From assembly GCF_015689335.1 (NCBI RefSeq), contig NZ_CP065053.1, positions 3,472,001-3,536,000 on the forward strand: a DNA stretch of 64,000 bases, given 5' to 3'. The notes beneath the pieces were generated by a model. That model saw nothing but the letters and a program-made list of their open reading frames with translations. It was not told where the DNA came from and made no database searches. The DNA comes from Massilia antarctica (GTDB lineage: Bacteria; Pseudomonadota; Gammaproteobacteria; Burkholderiales; Burkholderiaceae_D). A program made the position numbers and the translations under genes. Shown here in pieces: positions 44,713 through 53,428 of this stretch; position 1 is the stretch's first letter; the number at the start of each line of letters is the position of its first letter.

Positions 44713-45300
44713 TTACGACCGGCGAATCGAATTGCCCGAATTGCGCACGCGATCCCCGCGCTGCAGGCCCGGCTGACTGTTAAACTTGAACGAGCGGCGC
44801 TGGCCGTTGTCGTACTGGACATCGACCGTCCACACGGTATGCGCATTCGCGTGTTCCTGAATTTTCGTCCCCGCATACGCACCACCGACCGCACCGGCCA
44901 CCGTAGCCAGCGCGCGGCCCGAACCGCGGCCGACCTGATTGCCCAGCAAGCCGCCCACGGCGCCGCCGCCAATCACGCCCAGCGCGTTCGCATTGCCCTT
45001 CTGGCGCGTGCTGCGCACCGCCGTCACCTTGCCGCAGTCGCGGCATGCGGCCGCGCGCGGCTCGTTACGATCGTCGTAACGCTCGCCGCCACCGGCCGCC
45101 GCCAGCGCGCGCTTATTTTCCGACTTGGCCGCGCGCAGGCATTTCATGCGCTGCCCATCATTACGCTCGTCGTTGCAGATTTCCCGGTCCTGCGCATATT
45201 GCGCATCGGCGGCGCGCACCTGCGCGGACGAGGCGTGGACCGTGCCCATCGCGCTGCTCAGCGCCAGTACCAGCGCCAGTGTCAAATTGCGTTTCATCAT
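44713..45300 (-). CDS. Glycine-zipper 2TM outer-envelope protein
   Basis: This 195-residue exported protein has a signal peptide (MMKRNLTLALVLALSSAMGT, cleavage near HA-S), a charged Cys-containing region (EICNDERNDGQRMKC, ACRDCGK), then a glycine-zipper pair (ALGVIGGGAVGGLLGNQVG, VAGAVGGAYAGTKIQE), as in 17-kDa surface antigen/SlyB-like proteins. The C-terminus has VQYDNGQRRSF. It is probably periplasmic or outer-membrane associated. Two adjacent ATGs precede the signal peptide; the first is used. Confidence 0.88.
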   Translation of the reverse strand: MMKRNLTLALVLALSSAMGTVHASSAQVRAADAQYAQDREICNDERNDGQRMKCLRAAKSENKRALAAAGGGERYDDRNEPRAAACRDCGKVTAVRSTRQKGNANALGVIGGGAVGGLLGNQVGRGSGRALATVAGAVGGAYAGTKIQEHANAHTVWTVDVQYDNGQRRSFKFNSQPGLQRGDRVRNSGNSIRRS

Positions 45301-45472
45301 AGTCTTCTCCTGATCGATTTATCGTGCCCGGCAACGAGCCGCATACCGTATTGTAGATCACTTGCGAGACAGCAATTATTCGCGGCAAGGTGTGCTTCGT
45401 TTGCCGCCATCTGTTTATAATCCCCCGCATGGTCTTTACATCCCACGTTTGCCCTATTCCACAGGATTTATC

Positions 45473-47476
45473 TTGAACATTCAACAATACGCAGTGCGCC
45501 TTCCGGCCGCGCTCGCCATCGCCACCCTGTTTACCGCCTGCGGCGGCGGGGGCGGCGATCCGACCCGGGTGCCGGGCCGGGTAGACACCACGCCCACACC
45601 GACGCCAACGCCCACCGATACCAAGCCGGACGGCTGTAAAGCCTACATCGCCGCCGATAAAACCGTCGCCGCCGACAAGGCCGCCGGTGCCAGCGTGCTC
45701 TCGTGCGGCGCGCCGCTGGCCGATGTCAGCTGGACCCAGGTGAGCGGCCCCGCGGTCACCCTGCAGGCGGCGCGCACGCCGACCGTCTCGTTCGAGCCGC
45801 ACCAGAAAGGCGTAATCGTCCTGCGCGCCGACGTCACCCTGGCCGACGGTTCGCGCCAGTCCCTGAGCACCGACGTCACCGTGGGCGAGGCGCCAACGGG
45901 CAGCTTCATCACCTTGCGCGCCGACCACGCCGTGCGTCCCGGCACCGAAACCTCGATACGCGCCTGGCCGACCCTGATTGGCAGCGACAAGGTCGTCAGC
46001 ATCGTCTGGACCCAGGTCAGCGGCCCGACCGTGACGATGGATACCAAGGATTCGCAACTGCTGATGTTCAAGGCGCCACAGGTGAGCGCCGACGTGGCGC
46101 TGCGTTTCCGCGCCACCATGACCCTGAACACCGGCGCGACGGACAGCGACGACGTGCTGGTCAGCCTCGACCCACAGGCCGTTCCCGGCCAGGGTGCGCT
46201 GTTCGACATCACCGCGCGCGTGCATCCGTACCGCCAGGCCGGTGCCTACGCCGGCGTGCTGGCGCGCTGCACCTATGATGTGGGGGTACGCTACTCCGGT
46301 TCCGCGAACACCTTGTGCCCCGCGCAGGTGCTGCCGCCGCTGCAGACCGAAGCGGGCATCGGCGTGGTGCCGAGCGTGGCCCAGATCATGGGCCGGGTGC
46401 TCGTCTCGCACGATTTCCTGGGGGCCAATTTCGAACAGTTCCTGCTGACCCAGGATGCCAACAGCGACTTCCGCCGCCTGCTGGCGAGCGTGTCCTCCAT
46501 CGTCATCGGTTCGCACGTGCGGCCGAGTTTCTACAGCGCCGGCACCGGTGCGATTTATCTCGACGCCAACAACTTGTGGCTGACGGCCGAGCAGCGCGAC
46601 GTCGTCACCGAGGTGCCCGACTACCGCTCGGCGTTCGATGACAACCTGAACTTCATTCCGCTGGGCCGCTCGGTCAAGAACAACGCCTACGCGCGCCGCA
46701 GCTATCCGTCCAAGACGCGCGTCACGCGCACCACCGACGAGCTGCTGTTCGACCTGGGCCGCCTGATGTACCACGAGCTGGCGCACGCCAACGACTTCCT
46801 GCCGTCGGTCGAGCGCGCCATGGATCCGCAACGCTCGATCTGGGAAAATATCGGCGACCGGGTCGGCAAGCGCAGCTTGCCGTCGGACGCGCTGGCCGCG
46901 CAGTTCCCGCTGCAGTCGAGCGAGATGCTGGGCATGGGGCAGGTTCTGTACCAGGGCAAAACCGCCACGGACGTGCAAAAGGCGTACACGGCGGCCGACA
47001 TCGGGCGCTTCTTCGCTTCCGACCGTGCATCGGACGATTATGCCTACTCGATTTTCGAGGATGACAATTCGCGCGAAGACCTGGCGATGCTGTTCGAGGA
47101 ATTCATGATGAGCTACCGCCACGACGTGCGCTACGACGTGGGCTATGCCAACCAGACTACCGGCAGCGACCTGATCGTCGGCTGGGGCGAGCGTGGCCGC
47201 ATTGCCGAGCCGGCCATCAAGCCGCGCATCAAGCTGGTGTTGCAGCGCATCGCCCCGTGGATCGACGTGACCGCCGTCGACCGCTTGCCGGCGCCGCTGA
47301 TGATGAAGGCTGGCGAGACCTGGGATGCCAACCTGGTGCTCAATCCACCGGGCGGCTTCGCCAAGCAGTCGGCCCTGCGCATCGAATCGGCCGAGCAGCG
47401 TGCCGCGCGCCTGCGTGGCGACATCAAGCAGCGCGAGCGGCACGGCAAGATGACGCCGGACGTAGGTCAGCCGTAA
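45473..47476 (+). CDS. Large lipoprotein with Ig-like repeats and HELAH metalloprotease motif
   Basis: This 667-residue protein starts at a TTG with AGGA upstream. The lipobox LFTAC (Cys23) follows a short signal peptide, then a Gly and Pro/Thr linker. Two or three Ig/PKD-like modules follow (VSWTQVSGPAVTL, SIVWTQVSGPTVTM repeats), then a C-terminal domain with MYHELAHAND (His434-Glu-x-x-His438), a zinc-peptidase motif. It should be anchored in the outer membrane or periplasm. I do not know the peptidase family. It ends inside the convergent TM2 gene. Confidence 0.85.
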   Translation: MNIQQYAVRLPAALAIATLFTACGGGGGDPTRVPGRVDTTPTPTPTPTDTKPDGCKAYIAADKTVAADKAAGASVLSCGAPLADVSWTQVSGPAVTLQAARTPTVSFEPHQKGVIVLRADVTLADGSRQSLSTDVTVGEAPTGSFITLRADHAVRPGTETSIRAWPTLIGSDKVVSIVWTQVSGPTVTMDTKDSQLLMFKAPQVSADVALRFRATMTLNTGATDSDDVLVSLDPQAVPGQGALFDITARVHPYRQAGAYAGVLARCTYDVGVRYSGSANTLCPAQVLPPLQTEAGIGVVPSVAQIMGRVLVSHDFLGANFEQFLLTQDANSDFRRLLASVSSIVIGSHVRPSFYSAGTGAIYLDANNLWLTAEQRDVVTEVPDYRSAFDDNLNFIPLGRSVKNNAYARRSYPSKTRVTRTTDELLFDLGRLMYHELAHANDFLPSVERAMDPQRSIWENIGDRVGKRSLPSDALAAQFPLQSSEMLGMGQVLYQGKTATDVQKAYTAADIGRFFASDRASDDYAYSIFEDDNSREDLAMLFEEFMMSYRHDVRYDVGYANQTTGSDLIVGWGERGRIAEPAIKPRIKLVLQRIAPWIDVTAVDRLPAPLMMKAGETWDANLVLNPPGGFAKQSALRIESAEQRAARLRGDIKQRERHGKMTPDVGQP

Positions 47477-47883
47477 GCGCCGCCCGTGTAAAGCAGGTCG
47501 AACAGGCGGGCGATGGTGGCAATGCCCATCGTCGCCGCCACCAACATTGTGCAAACCAACAACAGTGCCAGCACCCAGATCGATTCCGTGGTGCGGCCCG
47601 AGCCGGGATTGAAGGCCGTATCGAATTTGTCGTCGGGGGTCAGGCCGATCACCAGCGCTTCGATGCAGCCGACGATGGCGGACACCACCAGCGGCAGGAT
47701 CTTGAAAAACCAGTCGGCCTGGGGCGCCAGTCCATACACCAGCCCGGCAATAGGCAGGCTGGCAAGGTGCAGCAAGCCCAGCTTGTCGAGGCTGCCGCGC
47801 AGGTAAAAGCGGTGGGCGCCGAGGGCGCCGAGGAGCAGGGCCAGGAAGCTGGCGAAGGTCTTGTTTTTGTGCGATGTGGACAT
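47467..47883 (-). CDS. TM2-domain membrane protein
   Basis: This 138-residue protein has the TM2 signature (FLALLLGALGAHRFYLRGSL, GLLHLASLPIAGLVYG) and then two more hydrophobic segments. Function is unknown. The start at 47883 is chosen because the longer frame adds unlikely basic residues. It overlaps the convergent lipoprotein gene by 10 bases, with no terminator between. Confidence 0.85.
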   Translation of the reverse strand: MSTSHKNKTFASFLALLLGALGAHRFYLRGSLDKLGLLHLASLPIAGLVYGLAPQADWFFKILPLVVSAIVGCIEALVIGLTPDDKFDTAFNPGSGRTTESIWVLALLLVCTMLVAATMGIATIARLFDLLYTGGAYG

Positions 47884-48062
47884 GAATGGGGGCCTGAAAC
47901 GGGCACGGAAAGCGGGAAAGCAGGCAGTATCGGTCAATTCTGACCGGAAAGCACGGCGTTTCCTGAGACAGACATCGACGATGCAGTTGGCGGTCCGGGC
48001 CAAAATCGGCGATAATCTTTGCTTCGCCCCGAAGTGCGCGCCCTGTTGTCATTAACGCTTGC

Positions 48063-48092
48063 TGCTGCGCGGCATTGCGCGCTATAATTGTC
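48063..48092 (+). promoter_or_regulatory. Sigma-70 promoter of the rpsP operon
   Basis: TTGCTG (48063-48068) and TATAAT (48087-48092) are separated by 18 bases, 37 bases upstream of rpsP. Confidence 0.6.
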
Positions 48093-48128
48093 GGCTTTTT
48101 CCGCCCAGCACAACTTTTTGGAATTATT

Positions 48129-48392
48129 ATGGTCGTTATTCGTTTAGCTCGTGGAGGCGCCAAGAAGCGCCCGTTCTTCAACATCGTTGCAACGGACTCG
48201 CGCAATCGCCGCGACGGCCGCTTCATCGAGCGCATCGGTTTCTACAACCCGATGGCAGCTGGTGGCGAAGTCGGCCTGCGTATCACCGCAGACCGTCTGG
48301 CTTACTGGCAAGGCGTTGGCGCACAATTGTCGCCAACCGTTGCACGTCTGGTGAACAGCCAGCCTGCAGTCGCAGCGCCAGCAGCAGCCTAA
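48129..48392 (+). CDS. rpsP: 30S ribosomal protein S16
   Basis: This 87-residue protein ([52 protein letters not shown]) is a 16S rRNA-binding assembly protein. The Ala-rich C-terminal end is typical of the family. It is first in the conserved rpsP-rimM-trmD-rplS operon, 12 bases before rimM. Confidence 0.98.
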   Translation: MVVIRLARGGAKKRPFFNIVATDSRNRRDGRFIERIGFYNPMAAGGEVGLRITADRLAYWQGVGAQLSPTVARLVNSQPAVAAPAAA

Positions 48393-48404
48393 GCAGGTCC
48401 GGGT

Positions 48405-48959
48405 TTGAGCGGTTCAGCAGCATCCGGGGTGCAAATCCCTGACGATCTGACGCAAGTCGGATATGTGTCCGGCGCCTTTGGCGTCACCGGTTCGATACGG
48501 GTCACCCCGTTTTCCACCGACGCGGATGGGTTGCTGAGCGTGAAAACCTGGTGGCTGGATAAACCCAGCCTGCAATCCGTCTCCGTACGGACTGCGAAAA
48601 TACACGGCGGCGACGTCGTGGCCCAGTTGGCAGGTACGCTCGGGCGGGATGCCGCGGAGGCGCTCAAGGGCGCCGCTGTTTCCATCCCGCGCAGCCAATT
48701 CCCGCAACTGCCGGCCGATGAATTTTATTGGTCCGATCTGATCGGGCTCAATGTAGTGAACCTGCAAGGCGAAGCCTTGGGGCTGGTGTCCGACATGATG
48801 CACAACGGCGCGCAATCGATTTTGCGCATCACGCCGGTGCCGGATGCCGCAAATGATGACAAGGCGCCCGAGCGCCTGATTCCGTTTGTGGACCAGTTCG
48901 TCAAAACAGTTGACCAGACAAGCAAGACCATCACGGTGGACTGGGGTCTGGATTATTAA
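48405..48959 (+). CDS. rimM: Ribosome maturation factor RimM
   Basis: This 184-residue protein ([21 protein letters not shown]-domain; [18 protein letters not shown]-barrel domain; [13 protein letters not shown]) binds S19 in 30S head maturation. It starts at TTG 48405, with AGG upstream and no ATG available. Operon position confirms identity. Confidence 0.97.
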   Translation: MSGSAASGVQIPDDLTQVGYVSGAFGVTGSIRVTPFSTDADGLLSVKTWWLDKPSLQSVSVRTAKIHGGDVVAQLAGTLGRDAAEALKGAAVSIPRSQFPQLPADEFYWSDLIGLNVVNLQGEALGLVSDMMHNGAQSILRITPVPDAANDDKAPERLIPFVDQFVKTVDQTSKTITVDWGLDY

Positions 48960-48982
48960 GGCTCAAGCAAGGCGAGAACGCG

Positions 48983-49729
48983 ATGCAATTTGATGTCGTG
49001 ACCTTGTTTCCCGAGATGTTTGCCGCACTGACGCAGTCGGGTGTCACCCGCCGCGCCTTCGAGCAGAAACGCTGGGGCTTGTCGACCTGGAATCCGCGCG
49101 ATTTCACGACCGATAACCACCGTACCGTCGACGACCGCCCGTATGGCGGCGGACCGGGGATGGTGATGCTGGCCAAGCCGCTCGAAGCTGCCATCGGCGC
49201 CGCCAAGCAGCGCCAGGTCATGCTCGACTTGCCGGTGCCGCGCGTGGTCTTCATGTCGCCGCAGGGCAGGGCGCTGACCCACGAGCGGGTGATGGACCTG
49301 AAGGATGAAGCGGGCTTGATCGTGCTGTGCGGACGCTACGAAGCGGTCGACCAGCGCTTGCTGGAGCGCTGCGTCGACGAGGAAATCAGCCTCGGCGACT
49401 TCGTGCTGTCGGGCGGCGAATTGCCGGCGATGGCGCTGATGGATGCGGTGGTGCGGCAATTGCCTGGTGTACTGAACGACGACGCTTCGGCGCTCGAAGA
49501 CAGTTTCGTCAACGGCTTGCTCGACTCGCCCCATTACACCCGTCCCGATACGTATGAAGGCGTGCCGGTGCCGCCGGTCCTGATGGGCGGCAACCATGCC
49601 GAGATTGTCAAGTGGCGGCGCGAGCGCATGCTCGACGCCACCGCGAAGAAACGGCCCGATCTGCTGGTCAAGGCGCGCAACGCCGGACTGCTGAGCAAGG
49701 CCGATGAAAAGTTTCTTGCAGGTTTGTAA
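48983..49729 (+). CDS. trmD: tRNA (guanine-N1)-methyltransferase TrmD
   Basis: This 248-residue SPOUT enzyme makes m1G37 in tRNAs to prevent frameshifting. Seen: [54 protein letters not shown] (knot) and the C-terminal [17 protein letters not shown]. Full length, third gene of the rpsP operon. Confidence 0.98.
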   Translation: MQFDVVTLFPEMFAALTQSGVTRRAFEQKRWGLSTWNPRDFTTDNHRTVDDRPYGGGPGMVMLAKPLEAAIGAAKQRQVMLDLPVPRVVFMSPQGRALTHERVMDLKDEAGLIVLCGRYEAVDQRLLERCVDEEISLGDFVLSGGELPAMALMDAVVRQLPGVLNDDASALEDSFVNGLLDSPHYTRPDTYEGVPVPPVLMGGNHAEIVKWRRERMLDATAKKRPDLLVKARNAGLLSKADEKFLAGL

Positions 49730-49845
49730 ATCTGCTATTGCAGTACCAAGCAGTGCCACTGTACGGGCAATCTCGCCCGCATCAGTAACCCCATCCTCTA
49801 CTGGGCGAATGCAGCGCCAGCAAGATGGTTATCGGAGTCCTAAAA

Positions 49846-50232
49846 ATGAATTTGATTCAGCAACTTGAGCAAGAAGAAATTGCCCGTCTGGGCAAGACTA
49901 TTCCTGATTTCGCACCTGGCGATACCGTTATCGTCAACGTCAACGTGGTCGAAGGCACCCGCAAGCGCGCCCAGGCATACGAAGGCGTCGTGATCTCCCG
50001 TCGTAACCGTGGCCTGAACTCGAACTTCATCGTTCGCAAGATCTCGTCCGGCGAAGGCGTCGAGCGTACGTTCCAGCTGTATTCCCCGCTGATCGCATCG
50101 ATCGAAGTCAAGCGTCGTGGTGATGTTCGCCGCGCCAAGCTGTACTACCTGCGTGAGCGTTCGGGTAAATCGGCACGTATCAAAGAAAAACTGCCAAACC
50201 GTCGCGCTGCAACTCCAGCCGCTGCCAAGTAA
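49846..50232 (+). CDS. rplS: 50S ribosomal protein L19
   Basis: This 128-residue protein ([59 protein letters not shown]) sits at the 30S-50S interface. The ATG at 49846 has CGGAG upstream. It is last of the operon, followed 17 bases later by a strong terminator. Confidence 0.98.
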   Translation: MNLIQQLEQEEIARLGKTIPDFAPGDTVIVNVNVVEGTRKRAQAYEGVVISRRNRGLNSNFIVRKISSGEGVERTFQLYSPLIASIEVKRRGDVRRAKLYYLRERSGKSARIKEKLPNRRAATPAAAK

Positions 50233-50248
50233 TCGGCATCTGCGTTGC

Positions 50249-50282
50249 AAAAAAGGCATCCCTACCCGGATGCCTTTTTTTG
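50249..50282 (+). terminator. Rho-independent terminator of the rpsP-rplS operon
   Basis: GGCATCC/GGATGCC stem with a CTACCC loop, flanked by A6 and T7, ending the operon just before the Nudix gene. Confidence 0.93.
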
Positions 50283-50300
50283 TTTTAAAGGACAATACCC

Positions 50301-50966
50301 TTGCCCAAGATTATTTTTGATCCAGAAAAATTGCCCGTTGAAGCCCTCGGCGGCGAAGCGGCGCTCGATCCCGAGCGCCTCACGCCTGCGTGGCTGCGCC
50401 AGCGTTTTGCCAGTCCCGCCGACTGGCAGCCGGAGCCGCCGGGCGAATCCTGGGCCGAACGCACGGTGATGACGCCGGCCTCGGTGCTGCTGCCGCTGGT
50501 GCAGCGCGAGGGCGGCCTGACCATGCTGCTGACCGTGCGCACGGCGCACCTGTCGGCGCACGCGGGGCAGATCAGTTTTCCGGGCGGGCGCGCCGAGAGC
50601 TATGACGCCTCGGCCATCGACACGGCGCTGCGCGAGAGCGAGGAAGAAATCGGCCTGCAGCGCCGCCACGTGGACGTGATCGGCACCTTGCCCGATTACA
50701 TTACCGGCACCGGCTACCGGGTCACGCCGGTGGTGGGCCTGATCGCGCCGCCGTTCGAGCTGGCCGCCGACACCAATGAAGTGGCCGAAATCTTTGAAGT
50801 GCCGCTGCAATTCCTGATGGACGGCATGAACCACCAGCGCCTCTCGCTGGAACTGCCCGAGGGAGCGGGGCAGCGCAGCTTCTACGCCATGCCGTATGAT
50901 CGCTTCTTCATCTGGGGGGCCACCGCCGGCATGCTGCGCAATCTGTTTCACTTCCTGCGGGCCTGA
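50301..50966 (+). CDS. Nudix CoA pyrophosphatase
   Basis: This 221-residue hydrolase has the Nudix box GGRAESYDASAIDTALRESE-EEIGL, preceded by LTVRTAHLSAHAGQISFPGG, which is typical of the YeaB/NudL CoA diphosphatases (UPF0035 motif LLTxR...HxGQxxFPGG). It cleaves CoA to 3',5'-ADP and 4'-phosphopantetheine. It starts at TTG 50301 with AAGGA 7 bases upstream. The upstream terminator separates it from rplS. Confidence 0.93.
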   Translation: MPKIIFDPEKLPVEALGGEAALDPERLTPAWLRQRFASPADWQPEPPGESWAERTVMTPASVLLPLVQREGGLTMLLTVRTAHLSAHAGQISFPGGRAESYDASAIDTALRESEEEIGLQRRHVDVIGTLPDYITGTGYRVTPVVGLIAPPFELAADTNEVAEIFEVPLQFLMDGMNHQRLSLELPEGAGQRSFYAMPYDRFFIWGATAGMLRNLFHFLRA

Positions 50967-51090
50967 ACCGGGGCAGGGCGGGTCCGGCTGGAGCGCCAAT
51001 ATGTTTGATTGAATCGGTGCTCTGCGCTATCGTAGCGGGCATTGATGAATTGCTCTGCTGCTTCATTTCAAAAAGTACAAAGGACCTTCG

Positions 51091-52065
51091 ATGACATTTC
51101 TCTCCATTCTCTGCGCGCTGCTGATCGAACAGCTCAAGCCGCTGCGGGCAGACAATCTGATTTATGCGGAGATCAAGCATTTTGCGATGCGCATGGAGGG
51201 GTGGTTCAACGCGGGCGACGCCAGCAACGGCCGCATGGGCTGGGTGCTGGTCATCCTGCTGCTGGTGGGCCCGACGGCCCTGATTTCCTTTCTGCTGTAC
51301 CACTACCAGCTGGTATTCATCGCCTTTGCATGGAATGTGCTGATTGTCTATCTGACCTTGGGCTTCCGTCATTACAGCCACTATTTCAGTTCGATCCAGG
51401 TGGCCCTGAGCGCGGGCGACGAGGCCGGCGCGCGCGCGCTGCTGTCGGAGTGGGTGCGCATCGACACGGTCGGCATGGAAGCGTCGGAAGTGGCCCGCAT
51501 CGCCGTGGAAAAATCGCTGGTGACCACCCACCGCAATGTGTTCGGCGTGTTTTTCTGGTTTTTGATCGTGGGGCCGGCCGGCGCGGTGATGTACCGCGTG
51601 TCGGAATACCTGGCGCGGGCGTGGAACGAGCCCGATCACATGCGTAACGAAGCCTTCGGCCAGTTCGCCGCGCGCGCGTTTTACTGGATCGACTGGCTGC
51701 CGGTGCGCTTGACGGCGGTGGCGTTCGCGGTGGTGGGCAACTTTGAAGATGCCATTTACGCGTGGCGCAATTTCGCCCATCGCTGGAACGACGAGGCGCG
51801 CGGGATCATCCTGTCGGCCGGGGGCGGAGCCATGGGCGTGCGTTTGGGCACGCCTAACGAGAATGCGTCCAAGGTGTTGCCGCCGGATGCGGCCACGGTC
51901 GACAGCACGTATAGCGAAGTGGAAGTGATGCCGGGCGAAGAGCCGAACGCGCGCGCGCTGCAAAGCACGGTGGGATTGGTATGGCGGGCGTTGCTTTTAT
52001 GGATGCTGCTGCTGTTGCTGTTGTCGGGGGCGGTTGGTTTGGCTAATATTGGGCAGGCGGCGTAA
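51091..52065 (+). CDS. CobD/CbiB-family membrane protein
   Basis: This 324-residue polytopic protein (MTFLSILCALLIEQLKPLRA, GPTALISFLLYHYQLVFIAF, FGVFFWFLIVGPAGAVMYRV, C-terminal LLLWMLLLLLLSGAVGL) has the GVFFWFLIxGPAGA signature shared by CbiB/CobD and AmpE-like proteins. No cobalamin genes are nearby, so adenosylcobinamide synthesis is not implied; an AmpE-like regulatory role is as likely. The ATG has AAAGGA upstream. Confidence 0.85.
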   Translation: MTFLSILCALLIEQLKPLRADNLIYAEIKHFAMRMEGWFNAGDASNGRMGWVLVILLLVGPTALISFLLYHYQLVFIAFAWNVLIVYLTLGFRHYSHYFSSIQVALSAGDEAGARALLSEWVRIDTVGMEASEVARIAVEKSLVTTHRNVFGVFFWFLIVGPAGAVMYRVSEYLARAWNEPDHMRNEAFGQFAARAFYWIDWLPVRLTAVAFAVVGNFEDAIYAWRNFAHRWNDEARGIILSAGGGAMGVRLGTPNENASKVLPPDAATVDSTYSEVEVMPGEEPNARALQSTVGLVWRALLLWMLLLLLLSGAVGLANIGQAA

Positions 52066-52116
52066 ACGACCACCCCATTCGGCACGTCGTGCCACCGTCG
52101 TTCCGGCCACTACTCT

Positions 52117-52267
52117 CGTCGTTCCCGCGCAGGCGGGAACCCAAGTTTGTCGAGCCGTCACTAGCTTCGGCACGAAATTGGGTTCCCGCCTGCGCGGGAA
52201 CGACGGTGGCGGCCGAAACGACGGCGGTGGCCGGAACGACGGCGGTGGCCGGAACGACGGTAGTGGC
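52117..52267. repeat. REP-like element fused to an 18-bp tandem repeat
   Basis: A complete inverted-repeat copy (52117-52205) is followed by about three and a half 18-bp units (GGCGGTGGCCGGAACGACG-type, 52204-52267) that seem to have grown from the element's outer end. The rest of the 52066-52417 gap is low-complexity, with a probable promoter for the DUF3579 gene. Confidence 0.8.
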
Positions 52268-52417
52268 AGACCGCTCGCCTCTAACCACATCGCATCATTC
52301 TGCAAGTTCAACTCTTCTATAAGATATAATACTCATGTTCCACCGCAGCACCTGATTCACTGGCCCGGCGCTTGCGCCTTCGTCTCCACGCATCTTCTTG
52401 TTCCCACGACCCGCCCT

Positions 52418-52762
52418 ATGGCCGAGTTATCCGAAAGCAAGAAAAAACTCGCCGACGAGTTTTTCATTCTTGGCACTACCAGCGATGGCAGGCAGTTCCG
52501 TCCCAGCGACTGGGCTGAGCGGCTGTGCGGCGTCATGTCCTGTTTCCGTCCCGAAGGCTCGGGCGGACGCAACGCGCACCTGCAGTTCTCGCCCTATGTG
52601 CGCCCGACCATGCTCGACGGGGTCAAGGCCGTGGTGGTCAACAACGACCTCCAGAAACTCGAACCGCTGGCCTACCATTTCGTCCTCAATTTCGCCAAGG
52701 ATAACGATTTGCAAATCGTTAACGCCTGCTTCCTGCCCCTGCCCGGCGACCCTAAAATTTAA
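52418..52762 (+). CDS. DUF3579 protein
   Basis: This 114-residue protein (FFILGTTSDGRQFRPSDWAE, RLCGVMSCFRPEGSG, YVRPTMLDGVKAVVVNNDL, NFAKDNDLQIVNACF) matches the DUF3579 family that is restricted to betaproteobacteria and relatives. Function is unknown. The ATG at 52418 is chosen; the frame extends upstream into repeat DNA. Confidence 0.9.
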   Translation: MAELSESKKKLADEFFILGTTSDGRQFRPSDWAERLCGVMSCFRPEGSGGRNAHLQFSPYVRPTMLDGVKAVVVNNDLQKLEPLAYHFVLNFAKDNDLQIVNACFLPLPGDPKI

Positions 52763-52888
52763 TGTAGCGTTACCGCCGCTTTGAGCGGGATCAAACCGAC
52801 ATCAGAAAGCCCGCGTAAGTTTAAGCCTGTCGCGTGCAATCCTGCGCGCGCGCATATCGAACAGCGCTGAGCCGCTCAGGAGGAAACA

Positions 52889-53338
52889 ATGCGCATAGGC
52901 GAAATCTGTACTGTCCAAACAATCTACTGCAAGGCCGACGAATCCGTCCAGGCTGCCGCCTTGCTGATGCGAAAGCATCACGTTGGCGACCTCGTCGTCG
53001 TCGAACAAGCGGAAAGCGAACGCATTCCGGTCGGCATCATCACCGACCGCGATATCGTGGTCTCCGTCATCGCGCTCGGACTCGACCCGTCCAGTCTGCT
53101 GGTCGGCGACATCATGAGCGCCGACCTGTTGACCGCGCCGGAAGACGACGACCTCTACGAAACGATCGAACGCATGCGTTCTCGCGGCATCCGGCGCGTG
53201 CCGGTGGTCAATAACGCGGGCGGCCTGGCCGGCATCGTCAGCGTCGACGACCTGCTCGAATTCCTGGCCGAGGAAATGGGCGAACTCTCACGCATCAGCT
53301 CGCATCAGCAATCGCACGAGAAACGCGCGCGCCAGTAG
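52889..53338 (+). CDS. CBS-domain protein
   Basis: This 149-residue protein has two CBS motifs in tandem (CKADESVQAAALLMRKHHVG-DLVVVE and EDDDLYETIERMRSRGIRR-VPVVNN) that probably bind an adenosyl ligand. The start has a strong AGGAGG. It is a single-domain regulator with no catalytic partner domain. The C-terminus is charged (QQSHEKRARQ). Confidence 0.9.
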   Translation: MRIGEICTVQTIYCKADESVQAAALLMRKHHVGDLVVVEQAESERIPVGIITDRDIVVSVIALGLDPSSLLVGDIMSADLLTAPEDDDLYETIERMRSRGIRRVPVVNNAGGLAGIVSVDDLLEFLAEEMGELSRISSHQQSHEKRARQ

Positions 53339-53428
53339 CCCGCCGGGGCGATGCCGCGCTCTGGTATGATGGCCCGCGCCGGGGTCCGCGTGGGCACGGC
53401 AAACCGTGTCCACCTACCAGAAGACCTC

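Noticed and set aside
45161..48235. 1024-codon minus-strand ORF
   Set aside because: It runs opposite the lipoprotein, TM2 and glycine-zipper genes; composition is that of a shadow frame and it holds no domain.
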